From the NCBI GenBank assembly GCA_045104975.1, contig JBGCCY010000062.1, positions 1-64,000 on the forward strand: a stretch of DNA of 64,000 nt. Reading direction: 5' to 3'. Made by a program: the position numbers and the translations under genes. Of the stretch, positions 37,401 through 46,226 are shown in pieces. Under the pieces are notes generated by a model, which did no database searches, was not told the DNA's origin, and worked only from the letters and a program-made list of their open reading frames with translations. Each line of letters opens with the position of its first letter. Positions within the stretch are counted from its first letter, which is position 1. The DNA comes from CAJQQY01 sp045104975. GTDB lineage: Bacteria; Bacteroidota; Bacteroidia; Chitinophagales; Saprospiraceae.

Positions 37401-38730
37401 CGAATTTTTTGGCAGGTAAATTCAGGACATTTAATCCACCTCGCCACGACCCTATATATAAAATACCCGTTCGGTCTGTTAAATAACTCATGGAAGAAAC
37501 GCCTTTCACAAAACCGGTCGGATGTCCCGGGGTTTTCCCTCGAAAGCGAATAAATGAATTACTGGAATAATCATAACGATGCAGTGTCTGGCTAGCAAAT
37601 TCATTAAAGCTGAGGGATAAAAACCAAAGGTTTCCTTTTTTATCTTCATGAATGGGAAAAGTAGTGGGATAACTAATACTATGCTTGTCATTGGGGTCAG
37701 GAGAGAAGTGGATAAATTCCCCTGTTTTCGGATTCAATTGGTCTAAGCCACGAGCGGTATTTATCCATAGGTTATCTTTATTATCTTGCCATACGACCCG
37801 AGCAAGGTTGGAAGACAAGGAATTTTTTTCTGTAGCGTCATGAAAAAATGTGGCAACATGGTTTCGATCTTTATTCAACTGATGGATACCATTACGTGTA
37901 CCAATCCATAAATTTTCCTGCTTATCTTCGAAGATGCTTATGATGGAATCGTTCGTAATCTTTTTGTGATTATGGCTTTCAGCTCCATAACTCACAAAAG
38001 TATCCCGCTCAGAATCATATTTTTTCAACCCATCACCATAAGTACCTACCCAAAGAACACCCTTCCTATCCTCATAAAAAGGAGGGGTCACCCATGTATT
38101 TGGCGCATTGCTATAAGTTTCATTCCTACTCCAAATAAAGTGTAGCGCAGGATTAGCCTTACTTTCATCCGTATCCATAAAATAATGTTTAAACGATTGG
38201 GATTTTTTATCCCATCGATGGAGATCCCCACCTTTCCTCCCCCTGTTACTAACCACCCAAATATTACCTGCCTGGTCTTCTTCAATTAAAATGATCTTCT
38301 TATTGTCAAATGTCAATGTATCGTCCTCAGGAATGTGATTATATCTGGAAAAGGTTTGGCTTTCTCTATCGAAAAAATTCAATCCTTCGAGTGTTCCAAC
38401 CCACAAGTTTCCTTGTCGATCTTCCTTTAAAGTAAGAATGGAATTATTCCAATTTTTGACTGAATCTGCCTGTTCATATTTAAAGATGGTCATATTTTGA
38501 CCATCATATTTGACCAAACCTTCTTGAGTGCCTAACCAGAGAAAACCCAGATGATCTTGAATCATTGCCATTACACTATTCTCAGGTAGTCCATCAGCGA
38601 CTGTGACGTGTTGGAAGGTATAGTTTTGGGCGGAAAGAAAAGAGTTGATGAGAATGACGAATAGGATAGGAAGGAGTTTCCTGTTAAAGGCTATGTAATT
38701 AATATATGGTACGCGTTTAAGTTCGGACAT
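34420..38730 (-). CDS. Hybrid two-component system protein (HTCS, AraC-type output)
   Basis: A 1436-aa one-protein signalling system. A signal/anchor (about 20-35) is followed by about 14 propeller repeats (WLGTQEGLVKYD-type, about 40-750), a Y_Y_Y domain (about 800-880), a transmembrane helix near 890, a HisKA with TNITHEFRTPLTVILG (His near 938), an HATPase (DNGIGIP, GTGIGLALTKELV), a receiver domain (Asp in LIISDVMMP, about 1240) and a C-terminal AraC helix-turn-helix domain (EVAYNVGYSDPAYFSRLFTKEFG). HTCS proteins usually sense oligosaccharide released from polysaccharides and activate utilization genes. No SusC/SusD pair is in reach here, so the target may be the neighbouring beta-helix gene or lie elsewhere. 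Confidence 0.95.
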   Translation of the reverse strand: MSELKRVPYINYIAFNRKLLPILFVILINSFLSAQNYTFQHVTVADGLPENSVMAMIQDHLGFLWLGTQEGLVKYDGQNMTIFKYEQADSVKNWNNSILTLKEDRQGNLWVGTLEGLNFFDRESQTFSRYNHIPEDDTLTFDNKKIILIEEDQAGNIWVVSNRGRKGGDLHRWDKKSQSFKHYFMDTDESKANPALHFIWSRNETYSNAPNTWVTPPFYEDRKGVLWVGTYGDGLKKYDSERDTFVSYGAESHNHKKITNDSIISIFEDKQENLWIGTRNGIHQLNKDRNHVATFFHDATEKNSLSSNLARVVWQDNKDNLWINTARGLDQLNPKTGEFIHFSPDPNDKHSISYPTTFPIHEDKKGNLWFLSLSFNEFASQTLHRYDYSSNSFIRFRGKTPGHPTGFVKGVSSMSYLTDRTGILYIGSWRGGLNVLNLPAKKFDDYKLNASLKLQRFTPNQNTINTAAKKSLKATKELWLAEDDNKLLWIKFSENDEAQCLRIVLKDSQGFWWIGYNSNDGGLFRVDFSKQQFTQFFIDPSDPTSLFNNSVFQIIEDSNNQVWIAEGWDGGLYQYLSDEGGFRRYKRDYNDSLFIENASIYSIVEGAQGFFWLGTDGTGPYKFDPKTKALSLVNKRFSTIWTVYEDSQERLWAGTLKSGLVQFDKSNGDVIQQYTLEEGLSSNSVFDILEDAQGNLWLYTEHGLACFNPTTKQIRNYFTQDGLLTNNSNGLRFLQKASSGEIFINSTPDRKELNRFFPEQINDNPFPPQLVFTDFQIMNNKDPKKEGRPTLKQNINLAKEIALSHHQNDFIFKFQALHYCNPEENTYAYKLEPYETEWRYMGTNNTASYTNIDPGNYSFQVKAANCDGVWNEEGITMQLTITPPWWKTNLAYAFFLISFFGLLYSLYRFQLNRQLQLEETNRLRELDNFKSKLYTNITHEFRTPLTVILGMADQVKKQPEKAITLIKRNGQNLLTLVNQMLDLSKLESGNLKLELEQKDVVSFLLYVAESFQSLAESKGIRLMAYSEIDELIMDYDEEKLKQVVSNLLTNAIKFTNENGKVILHITAVASSPKKLQIKVQDNGIGIPPDQLPKIFDRFYQVNDSSIRKGEGTGIGLALTKELVKLMNGEISVTSQLKKGTEFKIILPIQNLAPKAKPNLTPIKKAPAKMEAATSMRSSKVEINSSSGKPILLLIEDNEDVITYIQTCLEEDYEIKKAINGQLGIDKAFELIPDLIISDVMMPEKDGYEVCAILKTDTRTSHIPIILLTAKTTEEDKIAGLKQGADAYLTKPFNKEELLVRLEKLLALRIQLQERYSTFVPDQNKTAVAATPESAFLNKIHQLVEENISDDGFGIPQLCREMGMSRSQIYRKLISLTGKSTSIYLRSIRLHKAKVLLQNPQLTISEVAYNVGYSDPAYFSRLFTKEFGVPPSDYRAK

Positions 38731-39101
38731 GGATTGTTGTATTCTCTAATGGAGCTTTTCATATTGCTTTATTGTAAGTCTTAGCTCTTCGCAAAATAAA
38801 ATAGCTAAAATTAGTGGCAGCAAAATCAATTAGAAATAAAGGTATATAATTAATCTAATTTTTAGTAACCATATAAGTTTTTTTGCGAGGCCTCTACGAT
38901 GGTTCATTCCATTTTGAGGAATTTATTTCTGGGGAAATCGTTTGATTAAAGGGATAGAAATAAGGATTAGTAATTTTACCTAAGAAAGAAGAGTAATATA
39001 CTCTATCAACACAAAACCACAAACGCTCGATGTCATTAAATTAAGGTAGTCATGTCAGCAGTATTCTATATATTTGTAAAGATTAATCTAAACTTAAAAA
39101 C
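38731..39101. other. Divergent intergenic region between HTCS and HIT genes
   Basis: About 370 bp without a supported gene. It contains the -7 element of the HIT gene at its right end. The HTCS promoter must lie in its left part, but no confident element was seen there. Confidence 0.4.
39069..39076 (+). promoter_or_regulatory. -7 promoter element TATATTTG
   Basis: An exact TAnnTTTG element, 25 bp before the HIT-gene ATG. The -33 element is weak. Confidence 0.45.
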
Positions 39102-39452
39102 ATGAAAGACTTTTATTGCGAGCAAGTAATCCCCGGTAAAGTAAAATTAGAAATCATTTTTGAAACAGATGAGGTGATGGCTTTTCATCATACCAATCCT
39201 TATTGGGAAAAGCATGTGGTAATTATTCCGAAAAAACACATTGATTCACTTTCGAGCTATCCCAATTCAGAAAACCTAAATTTTGATTTTTTCGAAGCGA
39301 TCAAATTTGTTACTAAAATGTTTGAAGAAAAATATGGAGGCTGTCGTATATCTTCAAATATTGGGAATTATCAAACAAGCAAACATCTTCATTGGTACGT
39401 TCATTTCGGAGCAAGACTTAGGACTGAAAATGGTGACCAAATTAAAAAATAA
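39102..39452 (+). CDS. HIT-family protein with altered histidine triad
   Basis: A 116-aa histidine-triad protein. HVVIIPKKHIDSL (38-50) matches the family's conserved HxLVIPKxH strand. The triad itself reads KHLHWYVHFG (His95, His97, Tyr99, His101): the central nucleophile His97 is kept, but the third His of HxHxH is Tyr. HIT proteins hydrolyse or transfer nucleotides from nucleoside phosphoramidates and related substrates. The change may alter the leaving-group chemistry, as GalT-type members use Gln at that place. Cytoplasmic, monocistronic. Confidence 0.85.
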   Translation: MKDFYCEQVIPGKVKLEIIFETDEVMAFHHTNPYWEKHVVIIPKKHIDSLSSYPNSENLNFDFFEAIKFVTKMFEEKYGGCRISSNIGNYQTSKHLHWYVHFGARLRTENGDQIKK

Positions 39453-39462
39453 ATTATCTACC

Positions 39463-40167
39463 CTACCCCAACAATTCATTCACCCTCAATTTGTAAATCT
39501 TCCCAATTGGAACAACCGCTTCTCCAATAAAAATCTGATTCCCTTCCACACTTTTAATATGCTTAACTGCTACCGCAAATGATTTATGCACTTGCAAAAA
39601 ATCATCACTTGAAAACGAGGTTAACAGATCTGAAATCTTTCCTCTGACCGTAAGCATTTCATCAGTCGTAATCACCTTAGTATAATTCCCTGCAGCTTCT
39701 AAATACTGAATCGTGTCAATAGAAACTTGCGTATATTTTTTATTACTACGAAGAAAAATACTTTTTGTAACTGTATTGTTTTTTCCTATAACAGTCGTCT
39801 GTGATTTTACTGTTGGAGTCGGACTCAAGGTTTTATTGACCGCTTTGAGGAACCGTTCAAAACTAAATGGTTTTAATAAATAATCTGAAATATTAAGTTC
39901 GTAACCTTCGAGTGCATATTCTTTGTAAGCAGTCGTGACGATAACTTTGGGAGGAACAGGTAGGGTTTTTAAAAAATCAAAACCTTTGAGTTTCGGCATA
40001 TTGAGATCCAAAAATATCAAGTCCACTTCATGTTGATTCAAATATTCCATCGCCTCCAATGCATCATAACAATTTTTCATCAACTGCATATTGGGAAGCA
40101 TATCGCAATAGTCTTTGATAATATCATGAGCGATATATTCATCATCGATAATTAAATATCTAATCAT
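39463..40167 (-). CDS. LytTR-family response regulator (pair 3)
   Basis: A 234-aa regulator: receiver domain with IIDDEYI, the phospho-acceptor Asp in LIFLDLNMPKLKG and YLLKPF; LytTR domain about 130-234 (TIQYLEAAGNYTKVI, FLQVHKSFAVAV). It follows its kinase by 78 bp. The pair is divergent from the ABC/M1-aminopeptidase operon, the likely target. Confidence 0.93.
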   Translation of the reverse strand: MIRYLIIDDEYIAHDIIKDYCDMLPNMQLMKNCYDALEAMEYLNQHEVDLIFLDLNMPKLKGFDFLKTLPVPPKVIVTTAYKEYALEGYELNISDYLLKPFSFERFLKAVNKTLSPTPTVKSQTTVIGKNNTVTKSIFLRSNKKYTQVSIDTIQYLEAAGNYTKVITTDEMLTVRGKISDLLTSFSSDDFLQVHKSFAVAVKHIKSVEGNQIFIGEAVVPIGKIYKLRVNELLG

Positions 40168-40245
40168 AATTTTATGCGTTTTAAGATAGACGTTAAACGT
40201 TTTACGTTTGTTTCTAAGAAGTTAGTGAAGGAGGTAATTATTTTT

Positions 40246-41364
40246 TCAAATACTAATTCGCAATAGCACTTTATACACATCATCTGTTCCTGAAAAAATG
40301 ATCGAATGTTGATTCTGATAAACTAATTCGAGTCTTCGTTTTAAATTTTCCAAACCAATTCCTGTTTCCTTACTCACTTCCGTTTGATCAAAATTATTTT
40401 CTATCCTAAAAATTATTTCATTTTCAGTCGTTGTCATATCAAGATAAACATAAGCATCTTTTCTTAAATTCTCAACCCCATGTTTAAACGCATTTTCCAA
40501 TAAAATAATAAAAAGTAAAGGCATCACTTTCACACCTGCGTCTTGAATATCGAGATCAAATTCTACATCTATTTTTTTATGATAACGCATTTGATGCAAC
40601 TCAATGTAATTTTTCAAATACTCAATTTCTTCTTCCAGAGTAACGAACTCTTTTTGACCTTCGTAAATACTATAACGCATCATGTCCGAAAGTTTCAAAA
40701 TTAATTGCTGTGCTTTTTTCGAATCTTTATTGACTAGACCATATAAATTATTGAGCATATTAAAAAAGAAATGAGGATTAACCTGACTCTTCAAATGTAG
40801 TAATTCTGTTTTTGCTTTTTCATTTTTTAATTGAATGATCATTCTCGCTTGTTTAAAAATCCAGCGCATGATTAAAATAAAAGAAGCCGCCATATACATA
40901 ATGAACACAGTTACAAAAAACTCTTCATCCATTAAGTCATTCAAAGAAACAAATACGATTCCAAGGCCTAAAGCTATTAATCCAAAAGGAATTTTTCGTT
41001 GGTTCTTTTGATAATCTCGATAGCTAATTCCTACAGCAATAAGCAAAATCAAAATATAACCCCCTGTTAGTTCTGGAAAACTCGCAAATGATTCGAGTGC
41101 TCCCGCTAAGCTTAATAAACCTACTGAAATGGACGCAAACCAAACTTCTTGATCCAACCATGTTTGCAAAAAAGATAAAGTATTCTTTCGTCGAAGCAAC
41201 CAAAAAATTACCAGATAAATAATCGTACAGATCCCTCCAAGTAAGAAAAGTAATCCTGTAATCTCTATATCAAGCGCCACCATTATTACTCCTCCAAAAA
41301 AGGAAAATAATAACAACCCAAAAATAATTAACCCTCGTTTATATCTTTCTATCATCGAAATCAT
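40246..41364 (-). CDS. LytS-type sensor histidine kinase (pair 3)
   Basis: About 372 aa. Six predicted transmembrane helices (about 10-170) form a membrane-embedded sensor without a large external domain. The kinase module has the phospho-His in LKSQVNPHFFFNMLNNL, the HATPase N-box LLENAFKHGVENL and GIGLENLKRRL. The start at ATG 41364 (an alternative ATG lies at 41355) is preferred over an upstream TTG extension. Only two short intergenic regions separate it from its regulator and from the divergent ABC transporter genes. Confidence 0.9.
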   Translation of the reverse strand: MISMIERYKRGLIIFGLLLFSFFGGVIMVALDIEITGLLFLLGGICTIIYLVIFWLLRRKNTLSFLQTWLDQEVWFASISVGLLSLAGALESFASFPELTGGYILILLIAVGISYRDYQKNQRKIPFGLIALGLGIVFVSLNDLMDEEFFVTVFIMYMAASFILIMRWIFKQARMIIQLKNEKAKTELLHLKSQVNPHFFFNMLNNLYGLVNKDSKKAQQLILKLSDMMRYSIYEGQKEFVTLEEEIEYLKNYIELHQMRYHKKIDVEFDLDIQDAGVKVMPLLFIILLENAFKHGVENLRKDAYVYLDMTTTENEIIFRIENNFDQTEVSKETGIGLENLKRRLELVYQNQHSIIFSGTDDVYKVLLRISI

Positions 41365-41559
41365 ACTCAAAAATAGCAGTATAAATTTTATCACACAAAT
41401 TAGTTGATAAACGGACTTCAACCAGGGTTTAACTGATTCGTAAATGGGATAAAATCACTTCTTATTCACCCAAAGTCTTTGTAACCCTACCCCAACCTTG
41501 TTCATCACTATTAATTGAATCGCACTCGGCTAGCGATTATGTTTGTTGAAAAAAATAAG

Positions 41560-42438
41560 ATGAATAATAAATTAACGATTGCCAACCTTTCCAAAACCTA
41601 TTCCAATGGAGTCCGCGCACTTCATAATATTTCCTTAGAAATTCCAACTGGCATGTTTGGTTTGCTTGGCCCGAATGGCGCAGGCAAATCAACTTTGATG
41701 CGGATCATTGCGACGCTTCAAGAAGCTGATGAAGGAACAGTAACCCTTGGCGAATTAAATGTCTTCTCTCAAAAAAATGAAGTGCGTAAGATCCTTGGCT
41801 ACTTGCCTCAAGAGTTTGGATTGTATCCCAAAATATCCGCAGAAGTTCTGCTCAATCATTTGGCGGTGCTAAAAGGGATTACCAATAAAAAAGAGCGGAA
41901 AGAAATTGTAGAAACATTGTTACATAAAACTAATTTGTACGAAAAAAGGAACAAGAACTTAGGTAGTTTCTCTGGAGGAATGAAACAACGTTTCGGGATT
42001 GCACAAGCATTATTGTCTAATCCAAAACTCATCATCGTCGATGAACCAACCGCTGGACTCGACCCTGCCGAAAGAAATCGGTTTTATAATCTGCTCAGCG
42101 AGTTGGGAGAAAATACGGTTGTAATTCTTTCTACTCATATCGTCGATGATGTCAAAGAATTATGTACCAACATGGCGATTATCAATCAAGGGGAAGTTTT
42201 GCTAAAAGGAAATCCATTGCAGGCTATCGAAGAATTGCAAGGCAAAGTTTATCAAAAAACGATTCGAAAAAATGAATTGGAAGATTATAAAAAACAATAT
42301 ACAGTCATTGCTGAAAAGTTTCTTTTGGGCAAACCGAGTATCCACATCTTAAGCGATCAGGATCCTCAAAATGGTTTCGTCCTGTTGCAAGCTGATTTAG
42401 ATAGTGTGTATTTCTCTCAGATTTTTGGAGAAGCATAA
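41560..42438 (+). CDS. ABC transporter ATP-binding protein
   Basis: About 292 aa. Walker A GLLGPNGAGKSTL, Q-loop in GYLPQEFGLYP, signature SFSGGMKQR, Walker B LIIVDEPTAGLDPAE and the switch His in LSTHIVDD are all present. The C-terminal 75 residues form the extra domain common to ABC-2-type ATPases. The chosen ATG gives the usual N terminus (LTIANLSKTYSNGVRALHNI); upstream TTG and ATG codons are less likely. It precedes, by 45 bp, the permease/aminopeptidase fusion it should power. The transported substrate is unknown. Confidence 0.92.
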   Translation: MNNKLTIANLSKTYSNGVRALHNISLEIPTGMFGLLGPNGAGKSTLMRIIATLQEADEGTVTLGELNVFSQKNEVRKILGYLPQEFGLYPKISAEVLLNHLAVLKGITNKKERKEIVETLLHKTNLYEKRNKNLGSFSGGMKQRFGIAQALLSNPKLIIVDEPTAGLDPAERNRFYNLLSELGENTVVILSTHIVDDVKELCTNMAIINQGEVLLKGNPLQAIEELQGKVYQKTIRKNELEDYKKQYTVIAEKFLLGKPSIHILSDQDPQNGFVLLQADLDSVYFSQIFGEA

Positions 42439-42483
42439 ATGTACTTTTTATCATTTTTTATTTTACTCAAAATTCAGAAAATA

Positions 42484-45400
42484 ATGTGGTTCGAAATTTT
42501 AAAATTTGAAATTCAATACAGAGCAAAGCGGGCAGATACTTATTTATATTTTGGTATCCTTTTTTTGTTTTCCATTATTGCAACGGAATTCATTATGTCA
42601 GGAAGTGAGATCATTGGAAAGGTAAAAAGTAATGCTCCTTTTGTCATCGCTTATGTAATGGGTGTAGTTTCTGCACTTTTCACTATGGTTACCTCGATGA
42701 TTATGGGTGTTGCCGCTTTGCGAGATTTTGATCATAATATGGAATCCTTGATGTTTATCAATCCCATCAAAAAAAGAGACTACCTACTCGGTCGATTTTT
42801 AGGCTCATATATCGTCTTAGTTTTTATTTTTAGTGGGTTACTTTTTGGAATGGTGTTAGGAGACTTAATTCCTTTTCCTTGGAGAGATTTGGAAAACGCT
42901 TTGCCTTTTAACTTTTGGCACTACCTCCAACCATTTCTATTTTTAGTTTTACCCAACTTGTTTTTTTGCGGCGCTATCTTTTTTGTCAGCGGTGCGTTGA
43001 GTCGAAAATTGATGGTTGTTTATACTCAAGGAATTCTTTTGTTGGTTTCCTATTTATTGGCGATGCAATTGACGCAAGGAACTGGGAATCGTTTTTTGGC
43101 TGCCCTATTTGATCCTTTTACTTTTCAAGCTAGTAAAATACTGACTCAATTTTGGACACCTGTTGAAATCAATTCACAGATGCTGCCAATGGATGGAATG
43201 CTTTTATACAATCGATTAATTTGGATGACTTTAGGAGTTATCATTTTAGTCGTCGGACATTATGGATTTAGTTTTAATGTGGTTAGAAAAAATAAATTAA
43301 AAAAATGGAAGAGCCTAAATGGTGAAAAATCAATCTCTCCTTCTCAAGACTTTTCAACTACAAAAATTCCTAGGATCTCCTTACATCATAATCTAAAATC
43401 AAAATTTCAACAACTCAGTCATCAATCTCTTTTTAACCTCAAATTAATTTTAAAAGAAGTTCCATTTTGGGCGATCATCATTTGTGGGATGGCGATCATT
43501 TTTATTAATTCTTTTAGTTTGAGAACTACCTATGACGTGGATAGTTTTCCGACCACATTTATTATTGTCGAAGACCTTCAGGAAATGTCGATGATTTTCT
43601 TTTTGATGATCCTCTTATTTTATTCGGGAGAATTAATTTGGAAAGAAAGGGATGCAAAAACCAATGGAATTTTTGATGCAGTTCCTACTTCTGATTTCAT
43701 CAATCTTTCGGGCAAATTTATTGGATTGATCCTTTCCTATGTGGTGATAATTTTCACTTTAATTTTCGCAGGAATTCTTTTCCAAACCTCAAAAGGATAT
43801 TATAATTATGAGTTTGGATTATATCTTAGTTTGTTCTTTGGTGGGATCTTTCCTTTTCTAGTCCTGTTTACTTTTGTGGCTTTTTTCTTTCAAGTTTTGA
43901 CCAACCATAAATTCTTGGGACACATTTTAGTCATCATTTTTATTTTCGTTTCAATGATTCTTTTACCTGGAAAATTTAATGTCGATCATGGTTTAATGGT
44001 TTTTGCTGGAGGCCCTTTACCCAACTATTCTGATATGAATGGCTTTGGTCATTTTTTATCTTCCTACGTTTGGTTTAAAGTTTATTGGTTGGCATTTTCA
44101 TTTTTGATGTTTTTGATAGCAGTCGTTTTTTCGGTACGAGGAGTCGATGTTCGAATAAAAGAACGTTGGAAATTAAGCAAATTCCGATGGTCACCTTCGT
44201 TGATAAAATTGGGAATTGCTGTCATGTCTATTTTCGTTTTTTCGGGCAGTTATATTTTTTACAATACTAATATCCTCAATTCATATTGGACGGAGGACAC
44301 CCAAAAAACTTATATGGCTAATTATGAAAGAACGCTCAAGCACTTCGAACATATGGCTCAACCGAAAATTGTAGCCGTCAATCTTAATGTAGATCTTTTT
44401 CCAGCTAAAAGAAATTATACCGCTGAAGGATATTATATTTTAAAAAACACCCATCCAAAAACTATCCATGAAGTACATATCCAATCCCTTCCAAATCCTC
44501 AAATTTCTAATGGAAATTTCAAACTGGAAGGAGGTGCAAAAATCAATGATCAGTATAAAATCTATGGCTACAAAATTTTTGAATTAAATCAACCGCTACA
44601 GCCTGGTGACTCTATTAAGATGGAATTTAGCCAAACTTATACCACTAACGGATTTGTAGAAAACCCTGATTTTCATTTAGTAAATAACGGAACATTTATT
44701 CAACAAAGTCAATTCCCAACAATCGGATATAATGAAGATATTGAATTAGAAGAGGAAGATCATCGAAAAGAATTTGATTTAAAACCTAAACCACGCCGCG
44801 CTAAACGGGATAATGCTTTAGCTCTGTTGGAAGGCAGATCTGATGAAGATGGAGAGGAAATTAATTTTGAAATAATCATTGGAACTGACGGTGAACAAAC
44901 TGCTATCGCTCCTGGATATTTGCAAAAAGAATGGACTGAAGGCAATCGAAATTACTTCCATTATAAAATGGATAAACCGATGTCAAATTTTTATTCCATC
45001 GTCTCTGCTCGCTATGAAGTCTTGAGAGATCAATGGGTTCCTAAAAATGATAGTTTAGGCGGACCAGTTGATTTAGAAGTTTTTTATCATAAAGGACATG
45101 AACATAATTTGGATAGAATGATGAATGGTATGAAAAAATCATTTGATTATTTTTGCGAACAATTCAGTCCATACCAATATCGACAAATGCGAATTTTAGA
45201 ATTTCCAAACTATGATGTAAAGGCTCAAGCGTTTCCGAATACAGTTCCGTTTTCGGAAGGCATTGGATTTATTTTAGACATTGATGATGAGAAGGATGTG
45301 GACATGGCATTTTTTGTAACTGCTCATGAATTATCACATCAATGGTGGGGACATCAAGTAAATGCTGCGAATGTTCAAGGGAAAGGAATGGTCTTGGAAT

Positions 45401-46122
45401 CGTTGGCGCAATATTCTGCGATCATGGTGATGCAAAAAGAATTTTCAGAAGAGAAGATTCAACAATTTTTAGGGCAAATGCGAGATAAATATTTGAAAGG
45501 TAGAACGCAAGAAAAGATTCAAGAAATGCCTTTGGAATTGGTAGAGTCTGGACAGCATTATATTCATTATGGAAAAGGGCTTTTAAACCTTTATGCTTTG
45601 CAAGATTATATTTCTGAAGATAGTGTGAATCTTGCTTTGAGGAGATTTATCAGAGATTGGGATAGTTTTAAAGGTTTGAAAAGAGGAGACAAGTATCCTA
45701 CGACGATTGATTTGTTGGGATATTTTAAAAAGGTCACGCCTGATAGTTTGCAATATGTGATTAAGGATTTATTTGAAACGATTACACTTTATAACAATGC
45801 AATTACAGAAGTTGATTTTAAGAAAAAAGCAGCTAATCAATTTCAAGTCAACCTAAAGATAGAAGCGATAAAATATCGAGTGGATAGTTTGGGCGTGGAA
45901 AAACTAATTGGAATAGATGATTGGATGGACATTGGCATCTATTCAGCAACTGCCAATGGGAATGATGAGTTGATTTATTTGAAAAAACATAAGATCAAAA
46001 ATCAAAAAATGGAACTGAAAATTTTAGTGAATGAGCTCCCTACTAAGGTTGGAATTGATCCGACGTATAAATTGATAGATCGAAATCTGGAAGATAATAT
46101 TAAAATCATTTTAGACGAATAA
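42484..46122 (+). CDS. ABC-2 permease fused to M1-family metallopeptidase
   Basis: About 1212 aa. The first 590 residues carry two blocks of about six transmembrane helices each (ABC-2-type permease). After another transmembrane helix near 600-620, the rest is extracytoplasmic and M1-aminopeptidase-like: a beta-sandwich domain, then the zinc site HELSHQWWGH (His948, Glu949, His952) with the third ligand Glu in VLESLAQYSA, 19 residues beyond the second His. A HYIHYGKGLLNLYAL segment supplies the family's catalytic-side Tyr. The start at 42484 gives the conserved MWFEILKFE; a longer start at 42439 adds a second hydrophobic stretch. Known as a fused family in Bacteroidota and Proteobacteria; substrate unknown. 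It ends at a strong bidirectional terminator. Confidence 0.9.
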   Translation: MWFEILKFEIQYRAKRADTYLYFGILFLFSIIATEFIMSGSEIIGKVKSNAPFVIAYVMGVVSALFTMVTSMIMGVAALRDFDHNMESLMFINPIKKRDYLLGRFLGSYIVLVFIFSGLLFGMVLGDLIPFPWRDLENALPFNFWHYLQPFLFLVLPNLFFCGAIFFVSGALSRKLMVVYTQGILLLVSYLLAMQLTQGTGNRFLAALFDPFTFQASKILTQFWTPVEINSQMLPMDGMLLYNRLIWMTLGVIILVVGHYGFSFNVVRKNKLKKWKSLNGEKSISPSQDFSTTKIPRISLHHNLKSKFQQLSHQSLFNLKLILKEVPFWAIIICGMAIIFINSFSLRTTYDVDSFPTTFIIVEDLQEMSMIFFLMILLFYSGELIWKERDAKTNGIFDAVPTSDFINLSGKFIGLILSYVVIIFTLIFAGILFQTSKGYYNYEFGLYLSLFFGGIFPFLVLFTFVAFFFQVLTNHKFLGHILVIIFIFVSMILLPGKFNVDHGLMVFAGGPLPNYSDMNGFGHFLSSYVWFKVYWLAFSFLMFLIAVVFSVRGVDVRIKERWKLSKFRWSPSLIKLGIAVMSIFVFSGSYIFYNTNILNSYWTEDTQKTYMANYERTLKHFEHMAQPKIVAVNLNVDLFPAKRNYTAEGYYILKNTHPKTIHEVHIQSLPNPQISNGNFKLEGGAKINDQYKIYGYKIFELNQPLQPGDSIKMEFSQTYTTNGFVENPDFHLVNNGTFIQQSQFPTIGYNEDIELEEEDHRKEFDLKPKPRRAKRDNALALLEGRSDEDGEEINFEIIIGTDGEQTAIAPGYLQKEWTEGNRNYFHYKMDKPMSNFYSIVSARYEVLRDQWVPKNDSLGGPVDLEVFYHKGHEHNLDRMMNGMKKSFDYFCEQFSPYQYRQMRILEFPNYDVKAQAFPNTVPFSEGIGFILDIDDEKDVDMAFFVTAHELSHQWWGHQVNAANVQGKGMVLESLAQYSAIMVMQKEFSEEKIQQFLGQMRDKYLKGRTQEKIQEMPLELVESGQHYIHYGKGLLNLYALQDYISEDSVNLALRRFIRDWDSFKGLKRGDKYPTTIDLLGYFKKVTPDSLQYVIKDLFETITLYNNAITEVDFKKKAANQFQVNLKIEAIKYRVDSLGVEKLIGIDDWMDIGIYSATANGNDELIYLKKHKIKNQKMELKILVNELPTKVGIDPTYKLIDRNLEDNIKIILDE

Positions 46123-46141
46123 AGTCAATAATAACTAAATT

Positions 46142-46172
46142 AAAAAATCCTGCTCAATGAGCAGGATTTTTT
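46142..46172. terminator. Strong bidirectional terminator
   Basis: AAAAAATCCTGCTC (46142-46155) pairs perfectly with GAGCAGGATTTTTT (46159-46172) over a 3-nt loop. The A and T tracts serve both strands: the permease/peptidase gene on plus and the small peptide gene on minus. Confidence 0.85.
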
Positions 46173-46226
46173 AATTTAGCCTTGCTAAAATTTTAATTAT
46201 TCTCTATAAATAAGTACTAAGTAATC

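Noticed and set aside
41365..41421. Longer N terminus of the pair-3 kinase from TTG
   Set aside because: An ATG at 41364 gives a normal membrane N terminus, and the extension adds an unusual hydrophobic lead without support.
42439..42483. Earlier ATG for the permease/M1 fusion, adjacent to the ATPase stop
   Set aside because: The ATG at 42484 begins the conserved MWFEILKFE of this family; the upstream 15 codons look like untranslated AT-rich DNA.
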